Origin: Aliishimia sp965656085
Lineage (GTDB): Bacteria > Pseudomonadota > Alphaproteobacteria > Rhodobacterales > Rhodobacteraceae
DNA length: 64,000 nucleotides
Assembly (NCBI GenBank): GCA_965656085.1
Contig: CBFHJA010000023.1
Coordinates: 1 to 64,000, forward strand
Direction: 5' to 3'
Part shown: in pieces, positions 7,345 through 16,272 of the stretch
Layout of the letters: each line of letters opens with the position of its first letter
Numbering within the stretch: the first letter of the stretch is position 1
Translations under genes and position numbers: made by a program
Notes under the pieces: model-generated
Seen by the model: only the letters and a program-made list of their open reading frames with translations
What the model was told of the DNA's origin: nothing
Database searches by the model: none

Positions 7345-8988
7345 CTATTCGGCGGCGGTGGCGGTTGTGGCCGCGCCCAGCCCGATCTCGGTGAGAAACG
7401 CCACAAGTTGCGCCTGCACGGCCTTGCCCGGGGCCATCGTGCGGCCCTGATCGGCATAGGTCATCGCCTGTACCGTGCCCGGATCGCGCCGCTCCAAATC
7501 GCGCCAATCTGCATCGAGATGGTCGGAGAAATGCCGGGTCGCTACGGCCTCGCCATTCTCCCAGAGCCGCAGCACGGGATGGATGAACGGGTCCGGCTCG
7601 CCATCGAAATTGTGCTGGCGTTTGACGTGGAGCGGGTTGGCGCCGAAATTGCCGAATTCCAGCGTGACGGTCAGATAGCGGCCCGTCGTCAGAACGCTCT
7701 CCTTGGCCCAGCCAATCGGCACATCGCGCAGGCGCTGCCCGGCCTCGGGGCCATCAAGGCGGATCACGTCGCACAAGAACCCCGGTTGCAGGAAGATCGC
7801 CGCCGAGAGGCTGATGCGTTCGCGGATCTCGAATTCAAGCGCAGCCAAGTCCAGATCGACCCGATCCGTTGGGTAGCTGCCGCCCTGCGCACGGTTCGCG
7901 ATGAAGGTCGTGAGCGCCGCGATGTTGTGGCGAAAGCCGTGCACGAAGCCCGACATCGTCTTCTTGAAGTCGAGACTTTGCATAACGGTTCCGGCAAACC
8001 AAAGCCCGGGTGCCTGTGTGCTCTCCCAGTTCTGGGTCATCTCGGGGAACTTGCCGAAATGGCGAAGCTCGGGGCGGATCTCCTCGTCGAGGATCGTGGC
8101 GTCCCAGCGAAAGCCCGTGCAGGCGATCACATGGTCATAGGCCAGCACGATCTCATGGCCCTCGGCGGCGGTCATCTTGGCGGTCACGATGATCTGGCCG
8201 TCCTTGCGCTCGATCTTCATCGGTGCGGCGTCGAGCATCGCGTTCTGCGATTTGAGTTGGTAGGTGTCGAGGAAATTGGTGTTCACGGCGCGCAGATGGC
8301 CGACGAAATGGCTGTTCCACGCAAGTTTCACCGGGTTCGGGCTCATCACATGGATCGCCTGCGTGGTCTCGATCAGGCTTTCGGCGGTCTCCAGCGCGGC
8401 GTTGCCTTTGCCAAGGATCAGCACGCGTTTGTTCGTGAAGCGCTCCGGGTCGGCGTCATAATCGTGGTACAGCTCAACATGCTCCAGCCCGTCCACGTCC
8501 TCGGGCAGCCAAGGCTTGGTCACGCCGGTGGCCACCAGCACTTGCGCCGCGCGCAGCGTGTCGCCATCGGCCAGCGTCAGGGCAAAGCCGGTGCCGTCCC
8601 GGGCGATGCGGGTCACGTCGGCATGGAGGCGGATCTCGTCCTTCAGCGCGGTGGCGAATTCTTCGAGATAGCGCACGTATTCGTCCGCCTTGGGGAAGTA
8701 TTTCCGGCTCCAGTCGGTGCAGAGCGGCCCGTCCTCGCTGAGCAGGCTGTTCCAGTCGAAGCGCAGGCGTTGTTCGGCCTCGCTGAGCCCGGTATGCACC
8801 TTGTTGATCGAGATGAGGTTGCGCTGGCGCGGGAAGGTGCGGAAGAACGAGGCGACGCCGCTGCCGCGTTCGAGGATCACGACGCGCAGACCCTTTTGCT
8901 TGAGCAGGCTGCCCGCCTGCAAACCGGCCGGGCCAGCCCCGACAATACACACATCGTGACGGCCCACGTCATCGCTTTTGAGTTGCAA
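7345..8988 (-). CDS. FAD-dependent NAD(P)-binding oxidoreductase (flavin monooxygenase-like)
   Basis: A protein of about 547 residues with an N-terminal FAD Rossmann motif (VCIVGAGPAGLQAG), a second dinucleotide motif (VLILGKGNAALETA near residue 190) and ATG-type motifs (VLVATGVT, VIACTGF). It resembles the FOXRED2/flavin-containing monooxygenase group, but I do not see the standard FMO fingerprint, so the substrate is unknown. The start is proposed as TTG at 8988 because GGGGAG lies 7 nt upstream; an upstream TTG at 9015 keeps the same frame. It is divergent from the patatin gene and shares its upstream region. Confidence 0.75.
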   Translation of the reverse strand: MQLKSDDVGRHDVCIVGAGPAGLQAGSLLKQKGLRVVILERGSGVASFFRTFPRQRNLISINKVHTGLSEAEQRLRFDWNSLLSEDGPLCTDWSRKYFPKADEYVRYLEEFATALKDEIRLHADVTRIARDGTGFALTLADGDTLRAAQVLVATGVTKPWLPEDVDGLEHVELYHDYDADPERFTNKRVLILGKGNAALETAESLIETTQAIHVMSPNPVKLAWNSHFVGHLRAVNTNFLDTYQLKSQNAMLDAAPMKIERKDGQIIVTAKMTAAEGHEIVLAYDHVIACTGFRWDATILDEEIRPELRHFGKFPEMTQNWESTQAPGLWFAGTVMQSLDFKKTMSGFVHGFRHNIAALTTFIANRAQGGSYPTDRVDLDLAALEFEIRERISLSAAIFLQPGFLCDVIRLDGPEAGQRLRDVPIGWAKESVLTTGRYLTVTLEFGNFGANPLHVKRQHNFDGEPDPFIHPVLRLWENGEAVATRHFSDHLDADWRDLERRDPGTVQAMTYADQGRTMAPGKAVQAQLVAFLTEIGLGAATTATAAE

Positions 8989-9077
8989 GGTCAAACTCCC
9001 CAGTAAACGGTCCAAGACGTCCTAGTACACGTTATGAGAGTGCCCTTCTGTCCTTGCGAAAATCAACCCCAAGTTTA

Positions 9078-9092
9078 TTCTGCGGTGCAGAA
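9078..9092. promoter_or_regulatory. CTGC-N3-GCAG palindrome, candidate PhaR site
   Basis: TTCTGC-GGT-GCAGAA is a perfect 6-bp dyad 22 nt before the patatin start. CTGC-N3/4-GCAG is the form reported for PhaR binding in Rhodobacter and Paracoccus. It would link the patatin, and possibly the divergent oxidoreductase, to polyhydroxybutyrate status. Confidence 0.5.
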
Positions 9093-9114
9093 AATCGGTC
9101 AGTCAGAGGGTAAT

Positions 9115-10143
9115 ATGGTCAAAAAAGTCAATCTCGCCTTGCAGGGCGGCGGTGCGCATGGCGCCTTTACATGGGGTGTGCTGGACCGGCTGATCGAAGA
9201 GGAGGATGTCGAGATCGCGGGGATTTCCGGCACCTCGGCAGGTGCGCTCAACGGGGCGGCCTACAAGGCGGGCTACGTGACCGGCGGGCGGGACGGGGCA
9301 AAGCAGATGCTGGACTGGGTCTGGGATCAGGTGCTCGGCGCGCAGGCGGACTTTCCCGAGGGCTGGATGCTGCCGATCCCGCCAGCGGTGGTCTCTTCGG
9401 CCCTTGCCTATTCGTGGCCCTACCAGGTCGGCGAGACCATTGGCCGGGTAATGTCGCCCTACGCGTGGGGGCCGCTCTACAAGAACCCGCTGGAGCCGAT
9501 CGTGCGCAAGTTCGACTTCGACTGTGTCTGCGCAGATGCAGGCCCGGCGCTCTATATCTGCGCCACCCGCGTGCGCAACGGCAAGATCCGCGTCTTTCAG
9601 GGCGATGACATCACCACCGAGGCGATCATGGCCTCGGCCTGCCTGCCGACGCTGTTTCAGGCGGTGGAGATCGACGACAGCGAGACCGGACGGCAGGAGG
9701 CGTTCTGGGATGGCGGCTACACGGGCAATCCGGCGCTCTATCCGCTCTTCGACAAGAGCCTGCCCGACGATATCGTGGTCGTGAACATCAACCCGCTGGA
9801 GCGCGAGGGCCTGCCGGTCACACCGCAGGAGATCCAGAACCGGATCAACGAGATCAGCTTCAACTCTTCGCTGCTGCGCGAGCTGCGCGCGATCCAGTTC
9901 GTGCAGGATCTTCTGGACGAGGGCGCTCTTGAGGAGGGCCGCAAGAGCCGTGTGCGGGTGCATATGATTGCCGATGACGGGCTGATGAACGACCTGAGCG
10001 TGGCGACGAAGGTTGTGCCGAACCTGTCGGTGATCCGCAAACTCAAGCAGGCCGGGCGCGACGCTGCCCATGGGTTTCTGGCGCAGCACAAGGCGGATCT
10101 GAACGCACGGGCCTCGCTGGACCTGCGCGCGATGTTCGGCTGA
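9115..10143 (+). CDS. Patatin-like phospholipase family protein
   Basis: A 342-residue patatin with a Ser-Asp dyad. The oxyanion motif GGGAHG is at residues 11-16, the nucleophile Ser41 lies in GTSAG, and the Asp is in WDGGYTGNP near residue 199. There is no signal peptide, so it acts in the cytoplasm. The start at 9115 has AGAGGG upstream. Family members hydrolyse lipid esters, and patatin-like enzymes are also implicated in polyhydroxyalkanoate turnover. The position two genes from bdhA and the upstream CTGC-N3-GCAG dyad make a PHB-related role plausible, but this is inference. Confidence 0.88.
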   Translation: MVKKVNLALQGGGAHGAFTWGVLDRLIEEEDVEIAGISGTSAGALNGAAYKAGYVTGGRDGAKQMLDWVWDQVLGAQADFPEGWMLPIPPAVVSSALAYSWPYQVGETIGRVMSPYAWGPLYKNPLEPIVRKFDFDCVCADAGPALYICATRVRNGKIRVFQGDDITTEAIMASACLPTLFQAVEIDDSETGRQEAFWDGGYTGNPALYPLFDKSLPDDIVVVNINPLEREGLPVTPQEIQNRINEISFNSSLLRELRAIQFVQDLLDEGALEEGRKSRVRVHMIADDGLMNDLSVATKVVPNLSVIRKLKQAGRDAAHGFLAQHKADLNARASLDLRAMFG

Positions 10144-10155
10144 GCGGCGCCGCCT

Positions 10156-10863
10156 TCAGGCCTTGGGCGGGCTGCTGGGGTCTTTTCCGTTGGGATAGAC
10201 CAGACCGGCGGAGATCACCAGCTTGGCGGCGTCTTCCACGCTCATCTCAAGCTCGACCACGTCTTCGGCGGGAAAGAACAGCAAAAAGCCCGAGGTCGGG
10301 TTCGGCGTGGTTGGCACGAAGACGCTGACCATATCGCCGGCATGGGCGCGCTCCGCGACCTCGCCCTTGGTGGAGGTCGAGATGAAACCGATGGCCCAGA
10401 TGCCGCGCCGCGGGTACTGGATGAGGCAGGCCTTCTCGAAATTGCGGTCCGATTGCGCGAAGACCGTCTCGGAGATCTGCTTGATGCCGGAATAGATCGA
10501 GCGCACCACCGGCGTGCGCTCCACGAGGCTTTCGGCGAAGCGGATGAACGAGCGCCCGATCAGCCCCTTGGCCATCCAGCCGATCATCACGGTGAAGAGG
10601 AGGAAGATCACCACACCGATGCCGCGCACGTTGATCTGCACTTCTGGCGGCAGGCCCAGCAGGTCCTGAATGATCTTGTCGGGTTTGAAGGTTTCGGGGA
10701 CCAGCGGCAGCACGAACCCGTCGATCCAGCCGACGACGGTCCAGATCAGCCAGATCGTCAGGCCGACGGGCGCGATCACCACGAGGCCGGTCAGGAAGGA
10801 CGCGCGCACGGACGCGAAGAGGCCGGGACGCGGCGGATCTTTTGGATCAAATGGGGTGTTCAT
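10156..10863 (-). CDS. DUF502 family membrane protein
   Basis: A 235-residue protein with two transmembrane segments (about residues 20-42, LTGLVVIAPVGLTIWLIWTV, and about 80-100) and a cytoplasmic domain with the family signature ERTPVVRSIYSGIKQ and VFVPTTPNPTSGFLLF. These proteins occur widely in bacteria and plants, where a relative (COV) affects vascular patterning; the molecular role in bacteria is unknown. No strong ribosome-binding site is seen before the start. It converges with the patatin gene 12 nt away. Confidence 0.88.
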   Translation of the reverse strand: MNTPFDPKDPPRPGLFASVRASFLTGLVVIAPVGLTIWLIWTVVGWIDGFVLPLVPETFKPDKIIQDLLGLPPEVQINVRGIGVVIFLLFTVMIGWMAKGLIGRSFIRFAESLVERTPVVRSIYSGIKQISETVFAQSDRNFEKACLIQYPRRGIWAIGFISTSTKGEVAERAHAGDMVSVFVPTTPNPTSGFLLFFPAEDVVELEMSVEDAAKLVISAGLVYPNGKDPSSPPKA

Positions 10864-10953
10864 GTGGGGTGTATGGGCCCGCGAGATTCCGAATGCCGTC
10901 TAGGTAAGGTCTTTCCCCGGCGGCGGCAATGGCTCTGCTTGCCTGTTATGCAA

Positions 10954-11868
10954 TCAGGCGGGGGTTTTGACCAATTCTTCAGCGATGTCAGCGGCCAGAC
11001 GCGCGTTATGCCGCACGAGCGCGATATTGGCCTGCAGCGAGCGGCCCTCGGTGAGCTCGAACAGCCGTTGCAGCAGGTAGGGCGTGACGGCCTTGCCGGT
11101 GATCCCGTGGCGGTCTGCATCGCCCTGCGCCTGCGCGATGAGCGGCGCGAGGGTGGCGGAGGGGATTTCGTCGGCTTCGGGGATCGGGTTGGCGACAAGC
11201 TGCCCGCCCGGCACCCCGAGCGCGGCGCGCATCCGGTGCGCACGGGCGATCTCGGCGGGGCTGTCCATCCGGAGCGGCGCTTTCAGCCCCGAGGAGCGCG
11301 ACCAGAAGGCGGGAAAATCGTCCTGCCCGACCGCGATCACCGGCACGCCGGAGGTTTCCAGCACTTCCAGCGTCTTGGACAGATCGAGGATGGCCTTAGC
11401 TCCCGCCGCGACAACTGTCACAGCGCTTGCGGCAAGCTCGGGCAGATCCGCGGAGATGTCGAAACTGTGCGCCGCGCCCTGATGCACACCGCCAATTCCT
11501 CCGGTGGCAAAGACGTCGATCCCGGCATGGCGGGCGGCGATCATCGTGGCGGCGACCGTGGTCGCGCCGGTGCCGCCTGAGGCGAGGCACGCGGCGATGT
11601 CTGCGCGGCTGAGCTTGGCCACACCCTTGGCTTGCGCGAGGTTGGTCAGCTCGTCCGGCGTCAGCCCGATATGCAGACGCCCGTCGATCACTGCGATGGT
11701 GGCGGGCGTGGCGCCTGCGTCCCGCACATCCTGCTCGACCTGCCGGGCAACCTCGGCGTTTTGCGGCCACGGCATCCCATGGGTGATGATGGTGCTTTCC
11801 AGCGCGACGATTGCGCGGCCTTTTTCTTTGGCGTCATAGACTTCCGGGGCGAAGTTCATTTCGATCAT
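10954..11868 (-). CDS. psuG: Pseudouridine-5'-phosphate glycosidase
   Basis: A 304-residue enzyme of the PsuG/indigoidine-synthase-A family that splits pseudouridine 5'-phosphate into uracil and ribose 5-phosphate. Conserved blocks are VALESTIITHGMP with the catalytic Glu, ASGGTGATTVAATM, FATGGIGGVH, the Lys-containing AKAILDLSKTLEVLET, and the late NPIPEADEIP. Its ATG overlaps the kinase stop codon by four bases (ATGA), so kinase and glycosidase are translated together as a two-step nucleoside salvage unit. Confidence 0.93.
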   Translation of the reverse strand: MIEMNFAPEVYDAKEKGRAIVALESTIITHGMPWPQNAEVARQVEQDVRDAGATPATIAVIDGRLHIGLTPDELTNLAQAKGVAKLSRADIAACLASGGTGATTVAATMIAARHAGIDVFATGGIGGVHQGAAHSFDISADLPELAASAVTVVAAGAKAILDLSKTLEVLETSGVPVIAVGQDDFPAFWSRSSGLKAPLRMDSPAEIARAHRMRAALGVPGGQLVANPIPEADEIPSATLAPLIAQAQGDADRHGITGKAVTPYLLQRLFELTEGRSLQANIALVRHNARLAADIAEELVKTPA

Positions 11869-12749
11869 GAGGGGTTTTCTCCCGAGACATAGGTGGCAGC
11901 GGCTTGCAGTGCACGGGCCAGAGCCGCGTCCGGGGCCTGCCCGCGCTGTTCGGCGGCGATGAAGGCCGCCATGAAGGTATCGCCCGCGCCGGTGACGCGC
12001 TCCACGAGCACTTGCGGTGGTTCGGCGGTGATCGTTTCGCTGGCGTTGGCAAGGCAGGCCGCCTTGCCACCATCGGTGACAAGCGCGCGATGCGCCCCCC
12101 GTGCGACCAGCGCCGTTGCGGCCTCCGGGGCCCCGGCGAAGGCGGTCTGGCACAGGAGGCCGGCCTCTTCGAGATTGACGTAGAGCGTGCCGCGCCCGGC
12201 GTGCAGGAAGGGCTGCAGTCGGTCGGCCTTGCCCGGCGAGGCGGGCGCGACATGGAGCGCGGCTTCGGCGAAGAGGTCCGAGGTGGCGATCTGGGCGAGG
12301 AGTTCCACGGTCAGGTTACCATCGAGCGCCACCGGCCCGCGATAGGGCGCTGGCAGCCGCCCGTCCCGGAGCGGCGCGAGGATCTTGTCGCCGGCCGCTT
12401 CCAGTGAATGGGCGTCAGCAATCGCCGCGATTAGCCCGTTGGCGCCCTCGATGGCCATGTAGCGGTCGGTGGGCAGGTCCTCGGAGAGGTGGATCAGGTC
12501 GGTCACAAGGCCACGCGCCGCGCAGGCCCGCAGCAAATCCGTGCCTTCCTCATCCTTGCCGATGGTGGTCAGCAGCGCCGGGGTCAGCCCGAACCGGGCC
12601 AGCGTCATGGCGATGTTCATGGCCACGCCGCCGGGCAGGCGGGTGATCCGGCCCGGCACGTCCGAGCCGACACGCATCACCGAGGGCGTGCGCCCGATGA
12701 TGTCCCACAGGACCGAGCCGATGCAGAGGATATCGGGATGCTGCGCCAT
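11865..12749 (-). CDS. psuK: PfkB-family kinase, probable pseudouridine kinase
   Basis: A 294-residue ribokinase-fold enzyme. It has the N-terminal substrate motif GGVAMNIAMTLARFG and the C-terminal ATP/anion-hole signature VTGAGDTFMAAF. Adjacency and overlap with psuG indicate phosphorylation of pseudouridine released from RNA turnover. The start MAQHPD at 12749 was chosen over an ATG five codons upstream because it matches the typical family N-terminus. No transporter gene is next to the pair. Confidence 0.88.
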   Translation of the reverse strand: MAQHPDILCIGSVLWDIIGRTPSVMRVGSDVPGRITRLPGGVAMNIAMTLARFGLTPALLTTIGKDEEGTDLLRACAARGLVTDLIHLSEDLPTDRYMAIEGANGLIAAIADAHSLEAAGDKILAPLRDGRLPAPYRGPVALDGNLTVELLAQIATSDLFAEAALHVAPASPGKADRLQPFLHAGRGTLYVNLEEAGLLCQTAFAGAPEAATALVARGAHRALVTDGGKAACLANASETITAEPPQVLVERVTGAGDTFMAAFIAAEQRGQAPDAALARALQAAATYVSGENPS

Positions 12750-12788
12750 GGCAGAGCCATACACCAGCCAGCGGAGATGCCAACAGGG

Positions 12789-13601
12789 TTATTCGGGCAC
12801 GGCGAAGGTGAGCGCGGCCCAGAGCGTTTCCCATGCAATATCGGCGTCGCTATACTCCGGGGCGCGCAGCACGACCGCATCGAGCAGGTAGTCATGGCCG
12901 GGCTTGGTGTCGATCTGCGCGATGCCTTCGGCGTTGGTGCGCGTCGTCGTGATGGTGACGGTGCCGTCCGGGGCACGCTCGAATATCTCGACCTGCGCAT
13001 CCCCGCGCGGTGCCCCCTTGTAGAGCAGCCGCGCGGTCATCTTTTGCATGAACGTTGCCGCGTAAGGGTTTGTCAGGGCGACGAATTCAGTGTCCATCCC
13101 GAGCGCCCGGTCGCGCCCTTTGGCGCCGCCCACACCGATCAGGGCCTTGGCGTGACGGGTGTAGTTTTCGCGAAAAAGGTCGGTCGGCAGTCCCCGTGCC
13201 GCGTGCCGCGCGGCGATGTCGGGAAAGTCTTTATGCGCTGCAAATCGCTCGAATTTCTCCCAGTCCCGATAGGTCAGCCGGCTGGGTTTGGTTTCATGGG
13301 CAAGTACCACCAGCCCCTCGGGTGCGTCCTCGATGACGATCGCGGGGCGGTCGCCGCTGCGTGAGGAAATTGGCGTAACCTCTTGGCTGTGAAGCATTTC
13401 ATGACGCGCGGCGTTCCGGTCGAAATAGGCCAGCTCAACACCTTCGAGTTTTTCACCATTTCGAAACCGCGCTTCGATTGTCTCGCCCGCAGGGACTTGA
13501 TACCTTTGCGGTTCGATCCAGAATTCATGAGCGGATACCGGAGCGGTTCCGGCGGTCACGAGGAGCAAAGCGGGGGCAATGATGCGGAGAAACAGGTTCA
13601 T
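12789..13601 (-). CDS. DUF4198 periplasmic protein
   Basis: A 270-residue exported protein with a signal peptide (MNLFLRIIAPALLLVTAGTAPVSA) followed by HEFWIEP, the typical mature start of DUF4198 proteins. Members of this family are often found next to metal-uptake genes and have been proposed as periplasmic accessory proteins for nickel or cobalt uptake. The divergent neighbour is a HupE/UreJ-type membrane protein, consistent with a metal role. Its start codon shares the CATG tetranucleotide 13599-13602 with the divergent gene. Confidence 0.75.
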   Translation of the reverse strand: MNLFLRIIAPALLLVTAGTAPVSAHEFWIEPQRYQVPAGETIEARFRNGEKLEGVELAYFDRNAARHEMLHSQEVTPISSRSGDRPAIVIEDAPEGLVVLAHETKPSRLTYRDWEKFERFAAHKDFPDIAARHAARGLPTDLFRENYTRHAKALIGVGGAKGRDRALGMDTEFVALTNPYAATFMQKMTARLLYKGAPRGDAQVEIFERAPDGTVTITTTRTNAEGIAQIDTKPGHDYLLDAVVLRAPEYSDADIAWETLWAALTFAVPE

Positions 13602-14775
13602 GGGGTGCAAGCTGCGCCTGAGGGCGGTCTTGTCAAGCTTGGCCTTTGTGCTCGCGCTTGTGCAAACACCCGCCGCCCATGCCCATGAGGTGCAACCGGC
13701 CATCATGGATGTGCAGAGCGAGGGCGACACGCTGCGCCTGACCTTTGCGTTGACGCTGGAGAGCTATCTGTCCGGGATCGATCTCGACGGGCTGCAGGAC
13801 ACCAACGACGCCGAGAACGCCGAAGACTATGACGCGCTGCGCCAGTTGCCGCCCGAGGCGCTTGCCGCGCAGGTGCCGGGGCTGGTGGACCGGTGGACCG
13901 GGCTGCCGCTGATCAGCTTCGAGGGTGTGGCCGCGCCGCTGACCCTTGTGCGCGCGGACGTCCCGGAGATCGGAAACCCGGACTTGCTCCGCACGTCTGA
14001 ACTGGTCCTGACGGCCCCGATCCTCGGCGCGCAGGTCGAGGTCGCATGGCCGGACGGGGCCGGGGACGTGGTGATCCGCCAGCAAGGCGTCGAAGAGCCG
14101 TTCACAGGCTATCTCAGCGGTGGCGGGACGTCGGAGCCGATCACCCTTGCCGGGGGCGACGCGGCAGGCGGATGGGCGACCTTCGCCGCCTACATCCCCG
14201 TGGGTTTCGACCATATCCTGCCCAAAGGGCTCGACCATATCCTCTTCGTGCTCGGCCTGTTCTTCCTGTCGACCCGCCTTGCACCGCTGCTGTGGCAGGT
14301 CACGGCCTTCACGGCCGCGCATACCATCACGCTGGCCCTCGGTGCGCTTGGGGTCGTGAACATCCCCGGCAGCATCGTCGAGCCGCTCATCGCCGCCTCG
14401 ATTGTTTATGTCGCGGTCGAAAACATCTTCGCGCGCGGTCTGAACCCATGGCGTCCGGCGGTCATTTTCGGCTTCGGGCTGCTCCATGGGCTGGGCTTCG
14501 CCTCCGTGCTCGGCGAATTTGGTCTGCCCGAGGCGCAATTCGTCCCGGCGCTCTTGGGCTTCAATATCGGGGTGGAGATCGGGCAACTCACGGTCATCGC
14601 CATGGCGGCGATCGCGCTCTGGCTCGGCGTGCAGGCTGCGCGCCGGACGGAACTGGACGGGATGGAGGAAACCGTGACCGATTATGACGTGATGTTCCGG
14701 TCGTGGTCGATCACCGGCTCGATCCTGATCGCGCTGATCGCGATCTACTGGGTCATCGAGCGGACCTTGCTGTAA
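13600..14775 (+). CDS. HupE/UreJ-family membrane protein
   Basis: A protein of about 391 residues. A signal peptide (AVLSSLAFVLALVQTPAAHA) is followed by an extracytoplasmic domain and then, from about residue 195, six or so membrane helices starting with the signature GFDHILPKGLDHILFVLGLF and including the HGLGFA motif. HupE/UreJ proteins are associated with nickel import, but this longer two-domain form has not been assigned a specific metal. The start was set at 13600 with GGAGA upstream; ATGs at 13579 and 13582 with GGGGG upstream are alternatives that would deepen the overlap with the divergent gene. Confidence 0.82.
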   Translation: MGCKLRLRAVLSSLAFVLALVQTPAAHAHEVQPAIMDVQSEGDTLRLTFALTLESYLSGIDLDGLQDTNDAENAEDYDALRQLPPEALAAQVPGLVDRWTGLPLISFEGVAAPLTLVRADVPEIGNPDLLRTSELVLTAPILGAQVEVAWPDGAGDVVIRQQGVEEPFTGYLSGGGTSEPITLAGGDAAGGWATFAAYIPVGFDHILPKGLDHILFVLGLFFLSTRLAPLLWQVTAFTAAHTITLALGALGVVNIPGSIVEPLIAASIVYVAVENIFARGLNPWRPAVIFGFGLLHGLGFASVLGEFGLPEAQFVPALLGFNIGVEIGQLTVIAMAAIALWLGVQAARRTELDGMEETVTDYDVMFRSWSITGSILIALIAIYWVIERTLL

Positions 14776-14783
14776 GCGATGCC

Positions 14784-14804
14784 GCCCCGGATCACATCCG
14801 GGGC
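14784..14804. terminator. Bidirectional terminator-like hairpin
   Basis: Perfect 9-bp stem GCCCCGGAT-CAC-ATCCGGGGC between the convergent ends of the HupE-like and thiE-like genes. There is no long T tract on either side. Confidence 0.5.
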
Positions 14805-14814
14805 GCGCGGCACT

Positions 14815-15429
14815 TTACCGGCCGAGCAAGGCGGAGAGCGCAGAGACCGGGTCCTCGCTCTCCCAAATCTCTGAAATCCCGTAGAAATCCGTGCTCTGCG
14901 CCAGCTGCGCGACAAGCTCCGCATCCAGCGCGCCTTCGGCCACGACCGGCACCTCGATCATCTCCGACCACCACGTGAACAGCTCCAGATCGGCCTGCGT
15001 CCCGTCGCCAAGCGCCGACGCGCCCACGGGGCCGAAACTCACATAATCGGCCCCGGCCTCGCCAGCGGTCATCCCGTCATGGCGCGAGGTCCCGCAATGG
15101 CAGCCCACGATGGCATCGGCCCCGAGCGCCTTGCGCGCCGCGCGCACCGAGCGCGCCGCATCGGACAGATGCACCCCGTCCAGCCCAAGCCGTTCCGCGA
15201 GCACCACATGATCGGCGATCACGATCGCCACATCCCGCGCGATGCAGGTCTCCCGCAACACATCGGCTGCGCGCGAGAGCGTGTCCTCTTCTTGGGAGGC
15301 CAGAGCAAGGCGCACGCAGGCGATCTCATGGGCATCGAGCACCGCGCCAAGCGCGTCCGGGAAGCGGCCCAGATCGATCTGCGGCGGCGTGATGAGGTAA
15401 AGCTGCGGCGCGTCGGCACTGTCGGACAT
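14815..15429 (-). CDS. Thiamine-phosphate synthase family protein (ThiE/TenI-like)
   Basis: A 204-residue TIM-barrel protein. It contains LYLITPP near the N-terminus, GLDGVHLSD, the phosphate-loop region ADYVSFGPVGASALG, and VVAEGALD. True ThiE has a TxTK pyrophosphate-binding element just after the GPV motif; here that stretch reads GASALGDGTQAD, so catalytic thiamine-phosphate synthesis is uncertain and a TenI-like or divergent role is possible. No other thi genes and no TPP riboswitch are seen nearby. The ribosome-binding site AAGGGGG precedes 15429. Confidence 0.7.
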   Translation of the reverse strand: MSDSADAPQLYLITPPQIDLGRFPDALGAVLDAHEIACVRLALASQEEDTLSRAADVLRETCIARDVAIVIADHVVLAERLGLDGVHLSDAARSVRAARKALGADAIVGCHCGTSRHDGMTAGEAGADYVSFGPVGASALGDGTQADLELFTWWSEMIEVPVVAEGALDAELVAQLAQSTDFYGISEIWESEDPVSALSALLGR

Positions 15430-15531
15430 CAGGACCCCCTTGGTTTCGCGCGGAGATAGCCGATTGGGACGGCTTTGAAAATGGCCGATCTGCGCTTGCC
15501 CGTCCGCGCTCCGGGCGGTAGAGCGCGGGGC

Positions 15532-16272
15532 ATGAGCGACACCCCTGCCTTTGTCCTTGTCCGCCCCCAGATGGGCGAGAATATCGGCGCTGCCGCGCGC
15601 GCCATGCTGAATTTCGGCCTGACGCATATGCGCGTTGTCGCCCCGCGCGATGGCTGGCCCAACCCGGCGGCGGTGGCGATGGCGTCTGGTGCGGGCCGCT
15701 TGCTCGACGATGCGGCTCTGCATCCGGACCTGCCGTCGGCGCTGTCGGACGTCCATTTCACCTTCGCCACCACCGCCCGCAGCCGCGATCTCACGAAGCC
15801 GGTCTATGCACCCGAGGCCGCGATGCAATTGGCCGCCGAGAAAATCGCCGCCGGGCAGCGCGTGGCGGTTCTGTTCGGGCCCGAGCGCGCCGGGCTGGAG
15901 AATGCCGATGTGGCGCAGGCCAATGCGATCATCACCGTGCCCGTGAACACTGACTTCCCCTCGCTGAACCTTGCACAATGCGTGCTGCTCACGGGCTACG
16001 AGTGGCGGCGCGCCGCCCATGAGGTCACTGCGGTCGATCCGGGGTTGGCCGAGACCACGCCCGCGACCCAAGGAGACATCGACCATCTGGCGCAGCATTT
16101 CGAGGAGCGGCTGGAGACGGCCGGCTTCTTCTTCCCGGAGCACAAGGCCCAGTCCATGCGCATCAACCTGCGCAACATGTGGTCGCGCTTTCCGATGACG
16201 ACCCATGATGTGCGGATGCTGCACGGGCTCCTGCGGCAATTGGTGCGTGGGACGCAGCCACCGGACACTTAG
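15532..16272 (+). CDS. trmJ: SPOUT RNA methyltransferase, TrmJ-like
   Basis: A 246-residue TrmH/SpoU-family enzyme that methylates the 2'-OH of ribose in tRNA (position 32 for TrmJ). It has the three SPOUT motifs: GENIGAAARAMLNFGL, LFGPERAGLEN, and SLNLAQCVLLTGYE near residue 150, followed by the C-terminal TrmJ-type extension. The start MSDTPAF at 15532 has GCGGGGC upstream. It is divergent from the thiE-like gene and 71 bp before ctaA. Confidence 0.85.
   Translation: MSDTPAFVLVRPQMGENIGAAARAMLNFGLTHMRVVAPRDGWPNPAAVAMASGAGRLLDDAALHPDLPSALSDVHFTFATTARSRDLTKPVYAPEAAMQLAAEKIAAGQRVAVLFGPERAGLENADVAQANAIITVPVNTDFPSLNLAQCVLLTGYEWRRAAHEVTAVDPGLAETTPATQGDIDHLAQHFEERLETAGFFFPEHKAQSMRINLRNMWSRFPMTTHDVRMLHGLLRQLVRGTQPPDT

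Noticed and set aside
7204..9006. A 600-codon open frame on the plus strand antisense to the flavin oxidoreductase
   Set aside because: It is an antisense shadow of a gene with clear FAD and NAD(P) motifs. High GC content keeps antisense frames open. The translation has no recognisable domain and no ribosome-binding site.
15430..15531. Possible TPP riboswitch before the thiE-like gene
   Set aside because: The leader is about 100 nt and shared with a divergent gene, with no THI-box sequence visible.
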